DNA of 64,000 nucleotides from Sphingomonas sp. BK235 (GTDB lineage Bacteria; Pseudomonadota; Alphaproteobacteria; Sphingomonadales; Sphingomonadaceae), in contig NZ_SLXN01000007.1 in NCBI RefSeq assembly GCF_004345855.1, positions 1 through 64,000 of the forward strand, in the 5' to 3' direction. Every line of letters begins with the position of its first letter. The stretch's first letter is position 1. A program made the translations under genes and the position numbers. Positions 42,985-51,758 of the stretch are shown piece after piece. The notes beneath the pieces were generated by a model. It was not told the DNA's origin, made no database searches, and saw nothing but the letters and a program-made list of their open reading frames with translations.

Positions 42985-44261
42985 CCGACATGCTCGTCGA
43001 CAAGGACCAGGCGGTCGACCGCGAGGTCGATCCCGCGTTGGAGAAGATCGTCCACGCCACCGACGCCGCGCACCCGAGCGAGGGTGACGTCGCGATCCAG
43101 AACTACACGATCAACTTCGGGCCGCAGCATCCGGCCGCGCACGGCGTGCTCCGCCTCGTGATGGAGCTGGACGGCGAGATCATCGAGCGGATCGACCCGC
43201 ACGTCGGGCTGCTCCACCGCGGCACCGAGAAGCTGATCGAGTACAAGACCTACGCGCAGGCGATCCCGTATTTCGACCGGCTCGACTACTGCTCGCCCGC
43301 GTGCATGGAGCACACCTTCGTGCTGGCGATCGAGAAATTGCTCGATCTCGAGGTGCCGCTCCGCGCCCAGTATCTGCGTGTGTTCTTCGCCGAGCTGACG
43401 CGCATCTCCAACCACATGCTCAACCTGGGCTCGCACGTCATGGACGTCGGCGCGATGACGCCGAACCTGTGGCTGTTCGAGATCCGCGAGGATTGCTACG
43501 GCTTCCTCGAGCGCGCCACCGGCGCGCGGATGCACCACAATTATTTCCGGCCCGGCGGTGTCCACCAGGACGTGCCGCTCAAGCTGCTGACCGACATCGC
43601 CGACTGGCTCGACACGCGGCTGCCGCGGCTGTTCGAGGACGCGATCAGCCTGGTGGCGGACAACCGCATCTTCAAGCAGCGCAACGTCGACATCGCGACG
43701 GTGAGCCGCGAGGACGCGATCCGCTGGGGCTTCTCGGGGCCGATGATCCGCGCCGCGGGCATTCCCTGGGACCTGCGCAAGTCGCAGCCCTATGACGTCT
43801 ACGATCGGATGGACTTCGACGTGCCGGTGGGCACGCGTGGCGACTGCTACGATAGGTTCATGGTGCGCGTCGAGGAGGTCCGCCAGTCGGCGCGGATCAT
43901 GAAGCAGTGCCTCGCCGAGATGCCGGAGGGGCCGATCGCCTCGACCGACCGCAAGGTGGTGCCGCCCAAGCGCGCCGAGATGAAGCGCTCGATGGAGGCG
44001 TTGATCCACCACTTCAAGCTCTACACTGAGGGCTATCACGTCCCCGCGGGCGAAGTGTACGTCGCGACCGAGAGCCCCAAGGGCGAGTTCGGCGTGTATC
44101 TGGTGAGCGACGGCTCGAACAAGCCGTATCGCTGCAAGATCCGCCCGACCGCTTTCTCGCATCTCCAGGCGATGGACTTCATGAGCCGCGGCCACATGCT
44201 CGCGGACACCACGGCGATCCTGGGCGCGATGGATATCGTGTTCGGCGAGTGCGATCGGTGA
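42981..44261 (+). CDS. nuoD: NADH-quinone oxidoreductase subunit D
   Basis: 426 residues. The 49-kDa subunit that lines the quinone pocket: NFGPQHPAAHGVLRLVMEL holds the quinone-binding His, with HVGLLHRGTEKLIE, RIDHP-like core and the C-terminal MDIVFGECDR ending that is invariant in this family. The ATG overlaps the nuoC stop. It is followed almost immediately by the first of three small coiled-coil genes. Confidence 0.97.
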   Translation: MTDMLVDKDQAVDREVDPALEKIVHATDAAHPSEGDVAIQNYTINFGPQHPAAHGVLRLVMELDGEIIERIDPHVGLLHRGTEKLIEYKTYAQAIPYFDRLDYCSPACMEHTFVLAIEKLLDLEVPLRAQYLRVFFAELTRISNHMLNLGSHVMDVGAMTPNLWLFEIREDCYGFLERATGARMHHNYFRPGGVHQDVPLKLLTDIADWLDTRLPRLFEDAISLVADNRIFKQRNVDIATVSREDAIRWGFSGPMIRAAGIPWDLRKSQPYDVYDRMDFDVPVGTRGDCYDRFMVRVEEVRQSARIMKQCLAEMPEGPIASTDRKVVPPKRAEMKRSMEALIHHFKLYTEGYHVPAGEVYVATESPKGEFGVYLVSDGSNKPYRCKIRPTAFSHLQAMDFMSRGHMLADTTAILGAMDIVFGECDR

Positions 44262-44263
44262 CC

Positions 44264-44488
44264 ATGGCGGTTACCAACGACCTGATCTACGCGGTCTTGC
44301 AGAAGATGCAGACTGACATGGCGGAGCTCCGCTTCGACATGGGTGAGTTGAAGGCACGGGCGACCGCCACTGACGAATATTTGGGCAATATGTTGTTGCA
44401 GATGAGCGGCTTGAACAGGCGCCTCGATCGTGTCGAGGAGCGTCTGTCGCGCGTCGAGCGACGTTTGGAACTGACGGATCACCGCTGA
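44264..44488 (+). CDS. Small coiled-coil protein 1 of the nuo operon
   Basis: 74 residues from ATG 44264; a GTG at 44258 overlapping the nuoD stop is possible. It has no signal peptide and no membrane segment. It is nearly all amphipathic helix: a front part LIYAVLQKMQTDMAELRFD, then GLNRRLDRVEERLSRVERRL with heptad-spaced Leu and Val, and an ELTD end. The same plan and C-terminal pattern recur in the genes at 45159 and 46696. Its stop overlaps the nuoE start (TGATG). It is not a known Complex I subunit. A role in assembly or stability of the NADH module is inferred from position alone. Confidence 0.75.
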   Translation: MAVTNDLIYAVLQKMQTDMAELRFDMGELKARATATDEYLGNMLLQMSGLNRRLDRVEERLSRVERRLELTDHR

Positions 44489-45159
44489 TGGCCGACGCAC
44501 CTACCATTCCCGACGAGGCCGAGACCCGCGCGCGCTGGGGCGCGTTCCAGTGGAACGACGACAGCCGCGCCAAGCGCGACGCGATCCTCGCGCGCTATCC
44601 CAAGGGCCGCGAGCAGTCGGCCTCGATCCCGCTGCTCGATCTCGCGCAGCGCCAGGTCGGCGCCGAGACGCAGACGCAGGGCTGGCTGCCCGTGCCCGTG
44701 ATCGAGTTCGTCGCGCGCGAGATCGGCGTGCCGTACATGCGCGTGTACGAGGTCGCGACCTTCTACACGATGTTCAACCTCGCGCCGGTCGGCCGCTTCC
44801 ACGTCCAGGTGTGCGGCACCACGCCGTGCATGCTGCGCGGCTCGGACGACGTGCTCGCGGCGTGCAAGAACAAGGGGCTGATCAAGGGCAAGACCACGCC
44901 CGACGGCCTGTTCACGCTCACCGAGGTGGAGTGTATGGGCAATTGCGCCTCGGCGCCGATGGTCCAGATCAACGACGACAATTACGAGGACCTCGACTAT
45001 GATCGCACCGTGGCGATCATCGAGGCGCTCGCCAACGGCCAGACGCCCAAGCCCGGCACGCAGGAGCCCGGCCGCCACACCGTCGAGCCCAAGGGCGGCC
45101 CGACCTCGCTGACCGCGATGGTGACCGAGAACCACGATTATCGTGGGGAGTGGGCGTGA
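44488..45159 (+). CDS. nuoE: NADH-quinone oxidoreductase subunit E
   Basis: 223 residues. The 24-kDa thioredoxin-like subunit with the N1a [2Fe-2S] cluster: ligands in VQVCGTTPCMLRG (Cys109, Cys114) and VECMGNCASAP (Cys149, Cys153). VYEVATFYTMFNLAPVG is the usual helix. A 45-residue hydrophilic tail (TPKPGTQEPGRHTVEPKGG region) follows the cluster domain. The ATG and stop each overlap a small coiled-coil gene by one base. Confidence 0.96.
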   Translation: MADAPTIPDEAETRARWGAFQWNDDSRAKRDAILARYPKGREQSASIPLLDLAQRQVGAETQTQGWLPVPVIEFVAREIGVPYMRVYEVATFYTMFNLAPVGRFHVQVCGTTPCMLRGSDDVLAACKNKGLIKGKTTPDGLFTLTEVECMGNCASAPMVQINDDNYEDLDYDRTVAIIEALANGQTPKPGTQEPGRHTVEPKGGPTSLTAMVTENHDYRGEWA

Positions 45160-45391
45160 TGGCTGAGATCGACATCGCCAGCCACACCTTGGAGCTGCTC
45201 AAGCGATTGAACGGTAAGATGGACTCGTTCGGCCTGGAATTGGGTGACCTGAAGATGCGCATGGCGTCGGTGGAGGACCATCTCTCGGGCCTCACCGTGT
45301 CGAACGCCGGGATCACGCATCGGCTGGACCGGATCGAGGGCAGGCTCGACCGGATCGAGCGCCGGATCGACCTGCGGGATGGGAACGCGTG

Positions 45392-45392
<1 letters not shown>
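45159..45392 (+). CDS. Small coiled-coil protein 2 of the nuo operon
   Basis: 77 residues; ATG overlaps the nuoE stop and its own stop overlaps the nuoF ATG (TGATG at both ends). All-helical, charged, no signal. Front part SHTLELLKRLNGKMDSFGLE, middle GDLKMRMASVEDHLSGL, then the shared block GITHRLDRIEGRLDRIERRI with a DLRD end. Related in plan and end block to the small genes at 44264 and 46696 but clearly diverged. Function unknown. Confidence 0.78.
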
Positions 45393-46695
<1,303 letters not shown>

Positions 46696-46699
<4 letters not shown>

Positions 46700-46926
46700 C
46701 GCTAGAGCAGGGCAACCTGATCCTCGAGATTTTGCGCCGCATGCAGGGCGACATCGCCTCGCTCAAGCGCGACATCTCGGCGCAGGGCATGCGCTTCTCG
46801 GCGCTCGAGGATTTCGTGCGCGGGATCGTGACGTCGCAGTTCAGCACCAACGCCGAGGTCACCGGGATCAACCATCGGCTCGATCGCATCGAGCGTCGTC
46901 TCGATCTGACGGAAGAGACTGAGTAA
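46696..46926 (+). CDS. Small coiled-coil protein 3 of the nuo operon
   Basis: 76 residues from a GTG overlapping the nuoF stop; its TAA overlaps the nuoG ATG. Front part GNLILEILRRMQGDIASLKR, a spacer about 10 residues longer than in proteins 1 and 2 (GIVTSQFSTNAEV), then GINHRLDRIERRLDLTEETE. The end block NHRLDRIERRLDL is almost the same as THRLDRIEGRLDRIERRIDL in protein 2. No enzyme motif. Could act as a dimeric helix bundle on the NuoEFG module. Confidence 0.78.
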
Positions 46927-48920
46927 TGCCAAAGGTCAAAGTCGACGGAGTCGAGATCGAGGTGCCGCAGGGCGCCACCGTGCTGCAGGCGTGCGAGCTC
47001 GCCGGCAAGGAGATCCCGCGCTTCTGCTACCACGAGCGGCTGTCGATCGCGGGCAACTGCCGGATGTGCCTCGTCGAGGTGAAGCCAGGGCCGCCCAAGC
47101 CGCAGGCGTCGTGCGCGCTGCCGGCCGCGGAGAATCAGGAGATCTTCACCACCACGCCGATGGTGAAGCATGCCCGTGAGGGCATCATGGAATTCCTGCT
47201 GATCAACCATCCGCTCGACTGCCCGATCTGCGATCAGGGCGGCGAGTGCGACCTGCAGGACCAGTCGGTCGCCTATGGCCGCGGCCACTCGCGCTACGCC
47301 GAGAACAAGCGCGCCGTGACCGAGAAATACATGGGCCCGATCGTCAAGACGATCATGACCCGCTGCATCCAGTGCACGCGCTGCGTGCGCTTCGCCGAGG
47401 AGGTCGCCGGCGTCGAGGAGATCGGCGCGATCTACCGCGGCGAGAACATGCAGATCACCTCCTATCTCGAGGAGGCGGTGTCGAGCGAGCTGTCGGGCAA
47501 CGTCGTCGACCTGTGCCCGGTCGGCGCGCTGACCAGCAAGCCCTATGCCTTCGAGGCGCGCCCGTGGGAGCTGCGCAAGACGCTGACGATCGACGTGATG
47601 GACGCGGTCGGCACCAACATCCGGCTCGACAGCCGCGGCCGCCAGGTGCTGCGCTGCGTGCCCCGCGTCAACGACGAGGTCAACGAGGAGTGGGCGACCG
47701 ACAAGACGCGCCACGCCGTCGACGGCCTGGTGCGCAAGCGGCTCGACCGCCCCTATGTGCGGCGCGACGGCAAGCTCCACCCGGTCAGCTGGGACGAGGC
47801 GTTCGCGGCGATCGCTTCGGTCGATCATGGCGGCTCGGTCGCCGCGGTCGCGGGCGACCTGGTCGACTGCGAGACGATGTTCGCGGCCAAGGCGCTGCTC
47901 AAGGAGCTCGGCTCGTCGCTGCTCGAGGGGCGGCAGACGGGGATGGACTATGACACGTCCAGCCTCGCCGCGGTGAACTTCAACACCACGATCGCGGGCA
48001 CCGAGGAGGCGGACGCGATCCTGCTGGTGGGCACCAACCTGCGCTGGGAGGCGCCGCTGGTGAACACGCGCATCCGCAAGGCGATCAAGAAGGGCGCCAA
48101 GGTCTTCGCGATCGGCCCCGAGACCGAGCTGACCTACAAGGTCGAGTGGCTCGGCGCCGATCTGGCGGTGCTCGGCAGCCTGCCCGAGCGCGTCACCGAG
48201 GCGTTCGGCAAGGCGGCCAAGCCGATGGTGATCGTCGGCGGCGCGGCGCTCAAGGGCGCGCACGGCGCGGCGCTCGGTCTGGTCGACAAGTTGGGCCTCG
48301 TGAAGGATGGCTGGAACGGCTTCAACGTCGTCCACATGGCTGCGAGCCGGATGGGCGGGCTGATGCTCGGCTACGCGCAGAAGGCTGGTATCTCAGCGCT
48401 GTATGACGCCAAGCTGAGCTTCTTCCTCGGCGCCGACGAGTGCGATCACGCACGCTTCACCGGCTTCAAGGTCTATGTCGGCCACCACGGCGATCGCGGC
48501 GCGCACCATGCCGACGTGATCCTGCCGGCGGCGAGCTATGCCGAGAAATCGGGCACCTACGTCAATCTCGAGGGGCGCGTGCAGCGCGGCGAACGCGCGG
48601 TGTTCCCGCCGGGCGACGCGCGCGAGGACTGGACGATCTTCCGCGCGCTGAGCGAGAAGCTCGGTCGCACGCTGGCGTTCGACACGATCGACGAGCTGCG
48701 CGCGGCGATGGCGCTCGACTGCCCCGAGCTGGCGACGCTGGGGCTCAAGACCTTCGCGTGGAACCCGCCGGCGCTCGGCGGCACCGCCGAGGGCGTGCTC
48801 GACGGCTATCCGATCAAGGACTTCTACCTCACCAACGCGATCTGCCGCGCGTCGCCGACGATGCAGCGCTGCTCGGCCGAGCTGGTCCATGGTGAGAGTT
48901 TCGCGGAGGCGGCGGAGTGA
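46926..48920 (+). CDS. nuoG: NADH-quinone oxidoreductase subunit G
   Basis: 664 residues. The 75-kDa subunit. N-terminal ferredoxin-like N1b site: RFCYHERLSIAGNCRMCLVE with a later Cys in QASCALPA. N5/N4 region: CPICDQGGECDLQDQ and RCIQCTRCVRFAEE, plus DLCPVGALTSKPYAF. The molybdopterin-oxidoreductase-like domain follows from about residue 215 (LDSRGRQVLRCVPRVND) without a cofactor. Length is in the range of shorter alphaproteobacterial NuoG. Confidence 0.96.
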   Translation: MPKVKVDGVEIEVPQGATVLQACELAGKEIPRFCYHERLSIAGNCRMCLVEVKPGPPKPQASCALPAAENQEIFTTTPMVKHAREGIMEFLLINHPLDCPICDQGGECDLQDQSVAYGRGHSRYAENKRAVTEKYMGPIVKTIMTRCIQCTRCVRFAEEVAGVEEIGAIYRGENMQITSYLEEAVSSELSGNVVDLCPVGALTSKPYAFEARPWELRKTLTIDVMDAVGTNIRLDSRGRQVLRCVPRVNDEVNEEWATDKTRHAVDGLVRKRLDRPYVRRDGKLHPVSWDEAFAAIASVDHGGSVAAVAGDLVDCETMFAAKALLKELGSSLLEGRQTGMDYDTSSLAAVNFNTTIAGTEEADAILLVGTNLRWEAPLVNTRIRKAIKKGAKVFAIGPETELTYKVEWLGADLAVLGSLPERVTEAFGKAAKPMVIVGGAALKGAHGAALGLVDKLGLVKDGWNGFNVVHMAASRMGGLMLGYAQKAGISALYDAKLSFFLGADECDHARFTGFKVYVGHHGDRGAHHADVILPAASYAEKSGTYVNLEGRVQRGERAVFPPGDAREDWTIFRALSEKLGRTLAFDTIDELRAAMALDCPELATLGLKTFAWNPPALGGTAEGVLDGYPIKDFYLTNAICRASPTMQRCSAELVHGESFAEAAE

Positions 48921-48980
48921 GCCGGTCATTGTCCATGGCGGTCATCTCGCCGGAGACGGGATCTCGGCGTTCCTCCCCAC

Positions 48981-49161
48981 CGTCATCCCGGACTTGTTCC
49001 GGGATCCACGGTTCCGCGGGAACAATACGCCATGGGTCTGCGGCACGGTGGATCCCGGACCAAGTCCGGGATGACGGCAGGTTTTCGGACAGTCCGGTGA
49101 AGGCCGGAATCCAGCTCCATCCCTCACGCGACTGGACCCCGGCACTCGCCGGGGTGACGGT
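48981..49161. repeat. 96-bp inverted-repeat element, copy 10, plus a half-unit, inside the nuo operon
   Basis: 48981-49076 is a full copy (left arm CCCGGA-CTTGT-TCCGGG, right arm CCCGGA-CCAAG-TCCGGG, same as copy 7). A second degenerate unit covers about 49097-49161 (ACCCCGGCACTCGCCGGGGT). Together they make the 250-base nuoG-nuoH gap, by far the largest in the operon. Confidence 0.85.
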
Positions 49162-49170
49162 GAAGTAGAC

Positions 49171-50217
49171 ATGACCGCATTCTTCAACACGACCGTGGGC
49201 CTGCCCTATGGCTGGGCGTGGTTCCTGGCGACGATCGTCGGCATCCTCACGATCGCGCTGCCGCTGATGCTGTCGGTGGCGATGATCATCTACGCCGACC
49301 GCAAGATCTGGGCCGCAATGGCGTTGCGCCGCGGCCCCAACGTGGTCGGCCCGTTCGGGCTGCTCCAATCCTTCGCCGACGGGCTCAAGGTGTTCCTGCA
49401 GGAGACGATCGTCCCCGCCGCGGCGAACCGCGGGCTGTTCCTGCTCGCGCCCATCATCACCTTCACGGTCGCGCTGATCGTCTGGGCGGTGGTGCCGTTC
49501 CAGCCGAGCGTGGTGCTCGCCGACATCAACGTCGGGCTGCTCTACGTACTCGCCGCATCGTCGCTGGGCGTGTACGGCATCATCCTCGCGGGCTGGTCGT
49601 CCAACTCGAAATATCCGTTCTTCTCGGCGATCCGCGCCGCGGCGCAGATGGTGAGCTACGAGGTCGCGATCGGCTTCGTGCTGATCTCGGTGGTGATGTG
49701 GGCGGGGTCGTTCAACCTCACCGCGATCGTCGAGGCGCAGAAGGGGCTGTACGGCTTCATCAACGGCTTCGGGTTCAATCCCCTGCTGTTCCCGATGAGC
49801 GTGGTGTTCCTGATCTCGTCGCTGGCGGAGACGCAGCGCGCGCCGTTCGATCTCACCGAGGCGGAGAGCGAGCTCGTCGCTGGCTATCAGACCGAATATA
49901 GCTCGATGGCGTTCGCGCTCTACTGGCTCGGCGAGTACGCAAACGTGCTGCTGATGTGCACGCTCAACGCGACGCTGTTCTGGGGCGGCTACCTGCCGCC
50001 GCTCGACTGGGCGCCGCTGTACGCGGTGCCGGGGATCATCTGGCTGTTCATCAAGATCCTCACCTTCTTCTTCGTGTTCTCGTGGATCAAGGCGACGGTG
50101 CCGCGCTACCGCTACGACCAGCTGATGCGACTGGGGTGGAAGGTGTTCCTGCCGCTGTCGTTGTTCTGGGTGTTCCTGGTGTCGGGCGTGCTGATGTTCA
50201 TGCGCGTGGGAGTTTGA
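49171..50217 (+). CDS. nuoH: NADH-quinone oxidoreductase subunit H
   Basis: 348 residues, about eight membrane helices. Quinone-site motifs: DRKIWAAMALRRGPNVVGPF near 47-66, SLAETQRAPFDLTEAESELV near 215-235 and GYQTEYSSMAFALYWLGEY. The ATG follows only GTGAAGTAGAC, which is the tail of the upstream repeat, so its ribosome site is weak and repeat-derived. Confidence 0.96.
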   Translation: MTAFFNTTVGLPYGWAWFLATIVGILTIALPLMLSVAMIIYADRKIWAAMALRRGPNVVGPFGLLQSFADGLKVFLQETIVPAAANRGLFLLAPIITFTVALIVWAVVPFQPSVVLADINVGLLYVLAASSLGVYGIILAGWSSNSKYPFFSAIRAAAQMVSYEVAIGFVLISVVMWAGSFNLTAIVEAQKGLYGFINGFGFNPLLFPMSVVFLISSLAETQRAPFDLTEAESELVAGYQTEYSSMAFALYWLGEYANVLLMCTLNATLFWGGYLPPLDWAPLYAVPGIIWLFIKILTFFFVFSWIKATVPRYRYDQLMRLGWKVFLPLSLFWVFLVSGVLMFMRVGV

Positions 50218-50219
50218 AG

Positions 50220-50705
50220 ATGGGTATCGCGCAGACGATCAAGGCGTTCACGCTCTACGAGTTCGTGAAGGCGCACGCGCTGACGTTTAAGTATTTCTTC
50301 AAGCCGAAGGCGACGATCAACTATCCGTTCGAGAAGAACCCGATCAGCCCGCGCTTCCGCGGCGAGCATGCGCTGCGCCGCTATCCCAACGGCGAGGAGC
50401 GCTGCATCGCGTGCAAATTGTGCGAGGCGGTGTGCCCCGCGCAGGCGATCACGATCGAGGCCGAGCCGCGCGACGACGGCAGCCGCCGCACGACGCGCTA
50501 CGACATCGACATGACCAAGTGCATCTATTGCGGCCTGTGCCAGGAGGCATGCCCGGTCGACGCCGTGGTGGAGGGGCCGAACTTCGAGTTCGCCACCGAG
50601 ACGCGCGAGGAGCTGATCTACGACAAGGCCAAGCTGCTCGACAACGGCGATCGGTGGGAGCGCGCGATCGCGGCCAACCTTGCCGCCGACGCGCCGTACC
50701 GGTAG
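50220..50705 (+). CDS. nuoI: NADH-quinone oxidoreductase subunit I
   Basis: 161 residues. Carries clusters N6a and N6b: RCIACKLCEAVCPAQAI (Cys62, 65, 68, 72) and KCIYCGLCQEACPVDAV (Cys101, 104, 107, 111). The ATG lies 2 bases after the nuoH stop; the frame is open earlier only as a shadow of nuoH. It links the NuoB/D region to the peripheral arm. Confidence 0.96.
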   Translation: MGIAQTIKAFTLYEFVKAHALTFKYFFKPKATINYPFEKNPISPRFRGEHALRRYPNGEERCIACKLCEAVCPAQAITIEAEPRDDGSRRTTRYDIDMTKCIYCGLCQEACPVDAVVEGPNFEFATETREELIYDKAKLLDNGDRWERAIAANLAADAPYR

Positions 50706-50731
50706 GCGCTCGCGTGATTTCAGGGGTCGAC

Positions 50732-50815
50732 ATGATTCTGACGGACACCACCGCGGCCACCGCCGCGGTTCTCTCGACCGCGCGCCGCCGCGGTGCCGAA
50801 ACAGGGGCAGCGTGA
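50732..50815 (+). CDS. Possible 27-residue micro-ORF between nuoI and nuoJ
   Basis: An ATG-to-TGA frame reading MILTDTTAATAAVLSTARRR with a short GAETGAA end fills most of the 111-base nuoI-nuoJ gap. It ends one base before the nuoJ ATG. A GGGGTCGAC stretch precedes it. It could be a leader peptide coupling nuoJ translation or simply chance; no homologue is known to me. Confidence 0.3.
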   Translation: MILTDTTAATAAVLSTARRRGAETGAA

Positions 50816-50816
50816 G

Positions 50817-51428
50817 ATGATCCAGGCCATCGCCTTCTATCTCTTCGCTATCGTCGTGCTGGTCTCGGGCGCGATGACGATCTCGTCGCGCAACCCGGTC
50901 CATTCGGTGCTGTGGTTGATCCTCGCCTTCTTCAACGCCGCCGGGCTGATGGTGCTGGTCGGCGCCGAGTTCATCGCCATGCTGCTGGTGATCGTCTATG
51001 TCGGCGCGGTCGCGGTGCTGTTCCTGTTCGTGGTGATGATGCTCGACATCGACTTCGCCGAGCTGCGCGCGGGATTCGTGCGCTATTTCGGCATCGGCCT
51101 GGTGCTGGCGGTGGCGCTGGTGGCGGAGATCCTGATCGGCGTCGGCGCGTGGAGCGCGGGCGGGATCGACCTCGCGCGGCGCGCGGCGCCGACTGTCGCG
51201 GCCAAGTCGAACATCGTCCAGATCGGCGAGCTGCTGTACACGCGCTACCTTTTCATCTTCGAGGGCGCGGGGCTGGTGCTGCTGGTGGCGATGATCGGCG
51301 CGATCGTGCTGACCCACCGCGAGCGGTCGGGCTCGCGCTACCAGAATATCGCGCGGCAGAACGCGCGGCGGCCGCAGGACGCGACGCGCAACATGCGGCC
51401 GGAGATCGGCCAGGGGGTACAGCTGTGA
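50817..51428 (+). CDS. nuoJ: NADH-quinone oxidoreductase subunit J
   Basis: 203 residues with five membrane helices; MTISSRNPVHSVLWLILAFF and FIAMLLVIVYVGAVAVLFLF are the conserved helices of the NuoJ/ND6 family. The ATG at 50817 is used; upstream frame is short. Its stop overlaps nuoK (GTGA). Confidence 0.94.
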   Translation: MIQAIAFYLFAIVVLVSGAMTISSRNPVHSVLWLILAFFNAAGLMVLVGAEFIAMLLVIVYVGAVAVLFLFVVMMLDIDFAELRAGFVRYFGIGLVLAVALVAEILIGVGAWSAGGIDLARRAAPTVAAKSNIVQIGELLYTRYLFIFEGAGLVLLVAMIGAIVLTHRERSGSRYQNIARQNARRPQDATRNMRPEIGQGVQL

Positions 51429-51751
51429 GCGGAGCCATGTCGGGCGGGGTCGGCCTGATCCACTATCTGGTGGTGGCGGCGCTGCTGTTCACCATGGGGG
51501 TGCTGGGCATCTTCCTGAACCGCAAGAACATCATCGTCATCCTGATGGCGATCGAGCTGATCCTGCTGGCGGTGAACATCAACCTCGTCGCCTTCTCGGC
51601 GGCGCTCAACGACCTGGTCGGCCAGGTATTCGCGATGTTCGTGCTGACCGTCGCGGCCGGCGAGGCCGCGATCGGGCTCGCCATCCTCGTGATCTTCTTC
51701 CGCGGCCGCGGCTCGATCTCGGTCGACGATCCCAGCCGGATGAAGGGGTAA
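51425..51751 (+). CDS. nuoK: NADH-quinone oxidoreductase subunit K
   Basis: 108 residues from a GTG overlapping the nuoJ stop, with AGGGGGTA upstream; an ATG at 51437 would give 104. Three helices; MGVLGIFLNRKNIIVILMAI and ELILLAVNINLVAF carry the conserved glutamate of the proton path. ND4L homologue. Confidence 0.94.
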   Translation: MSGAMSGGVGLIHYLVVAALLFTMGVLGIFLNRKNIIVILMAIELILLAVNINLVAFSAALNDLVGQVFAMFVLTVAAGEAAIGLAILVIFFRGRGSISVDDPSRMKG

Positions 51752-51758
51752 TCCGCCC

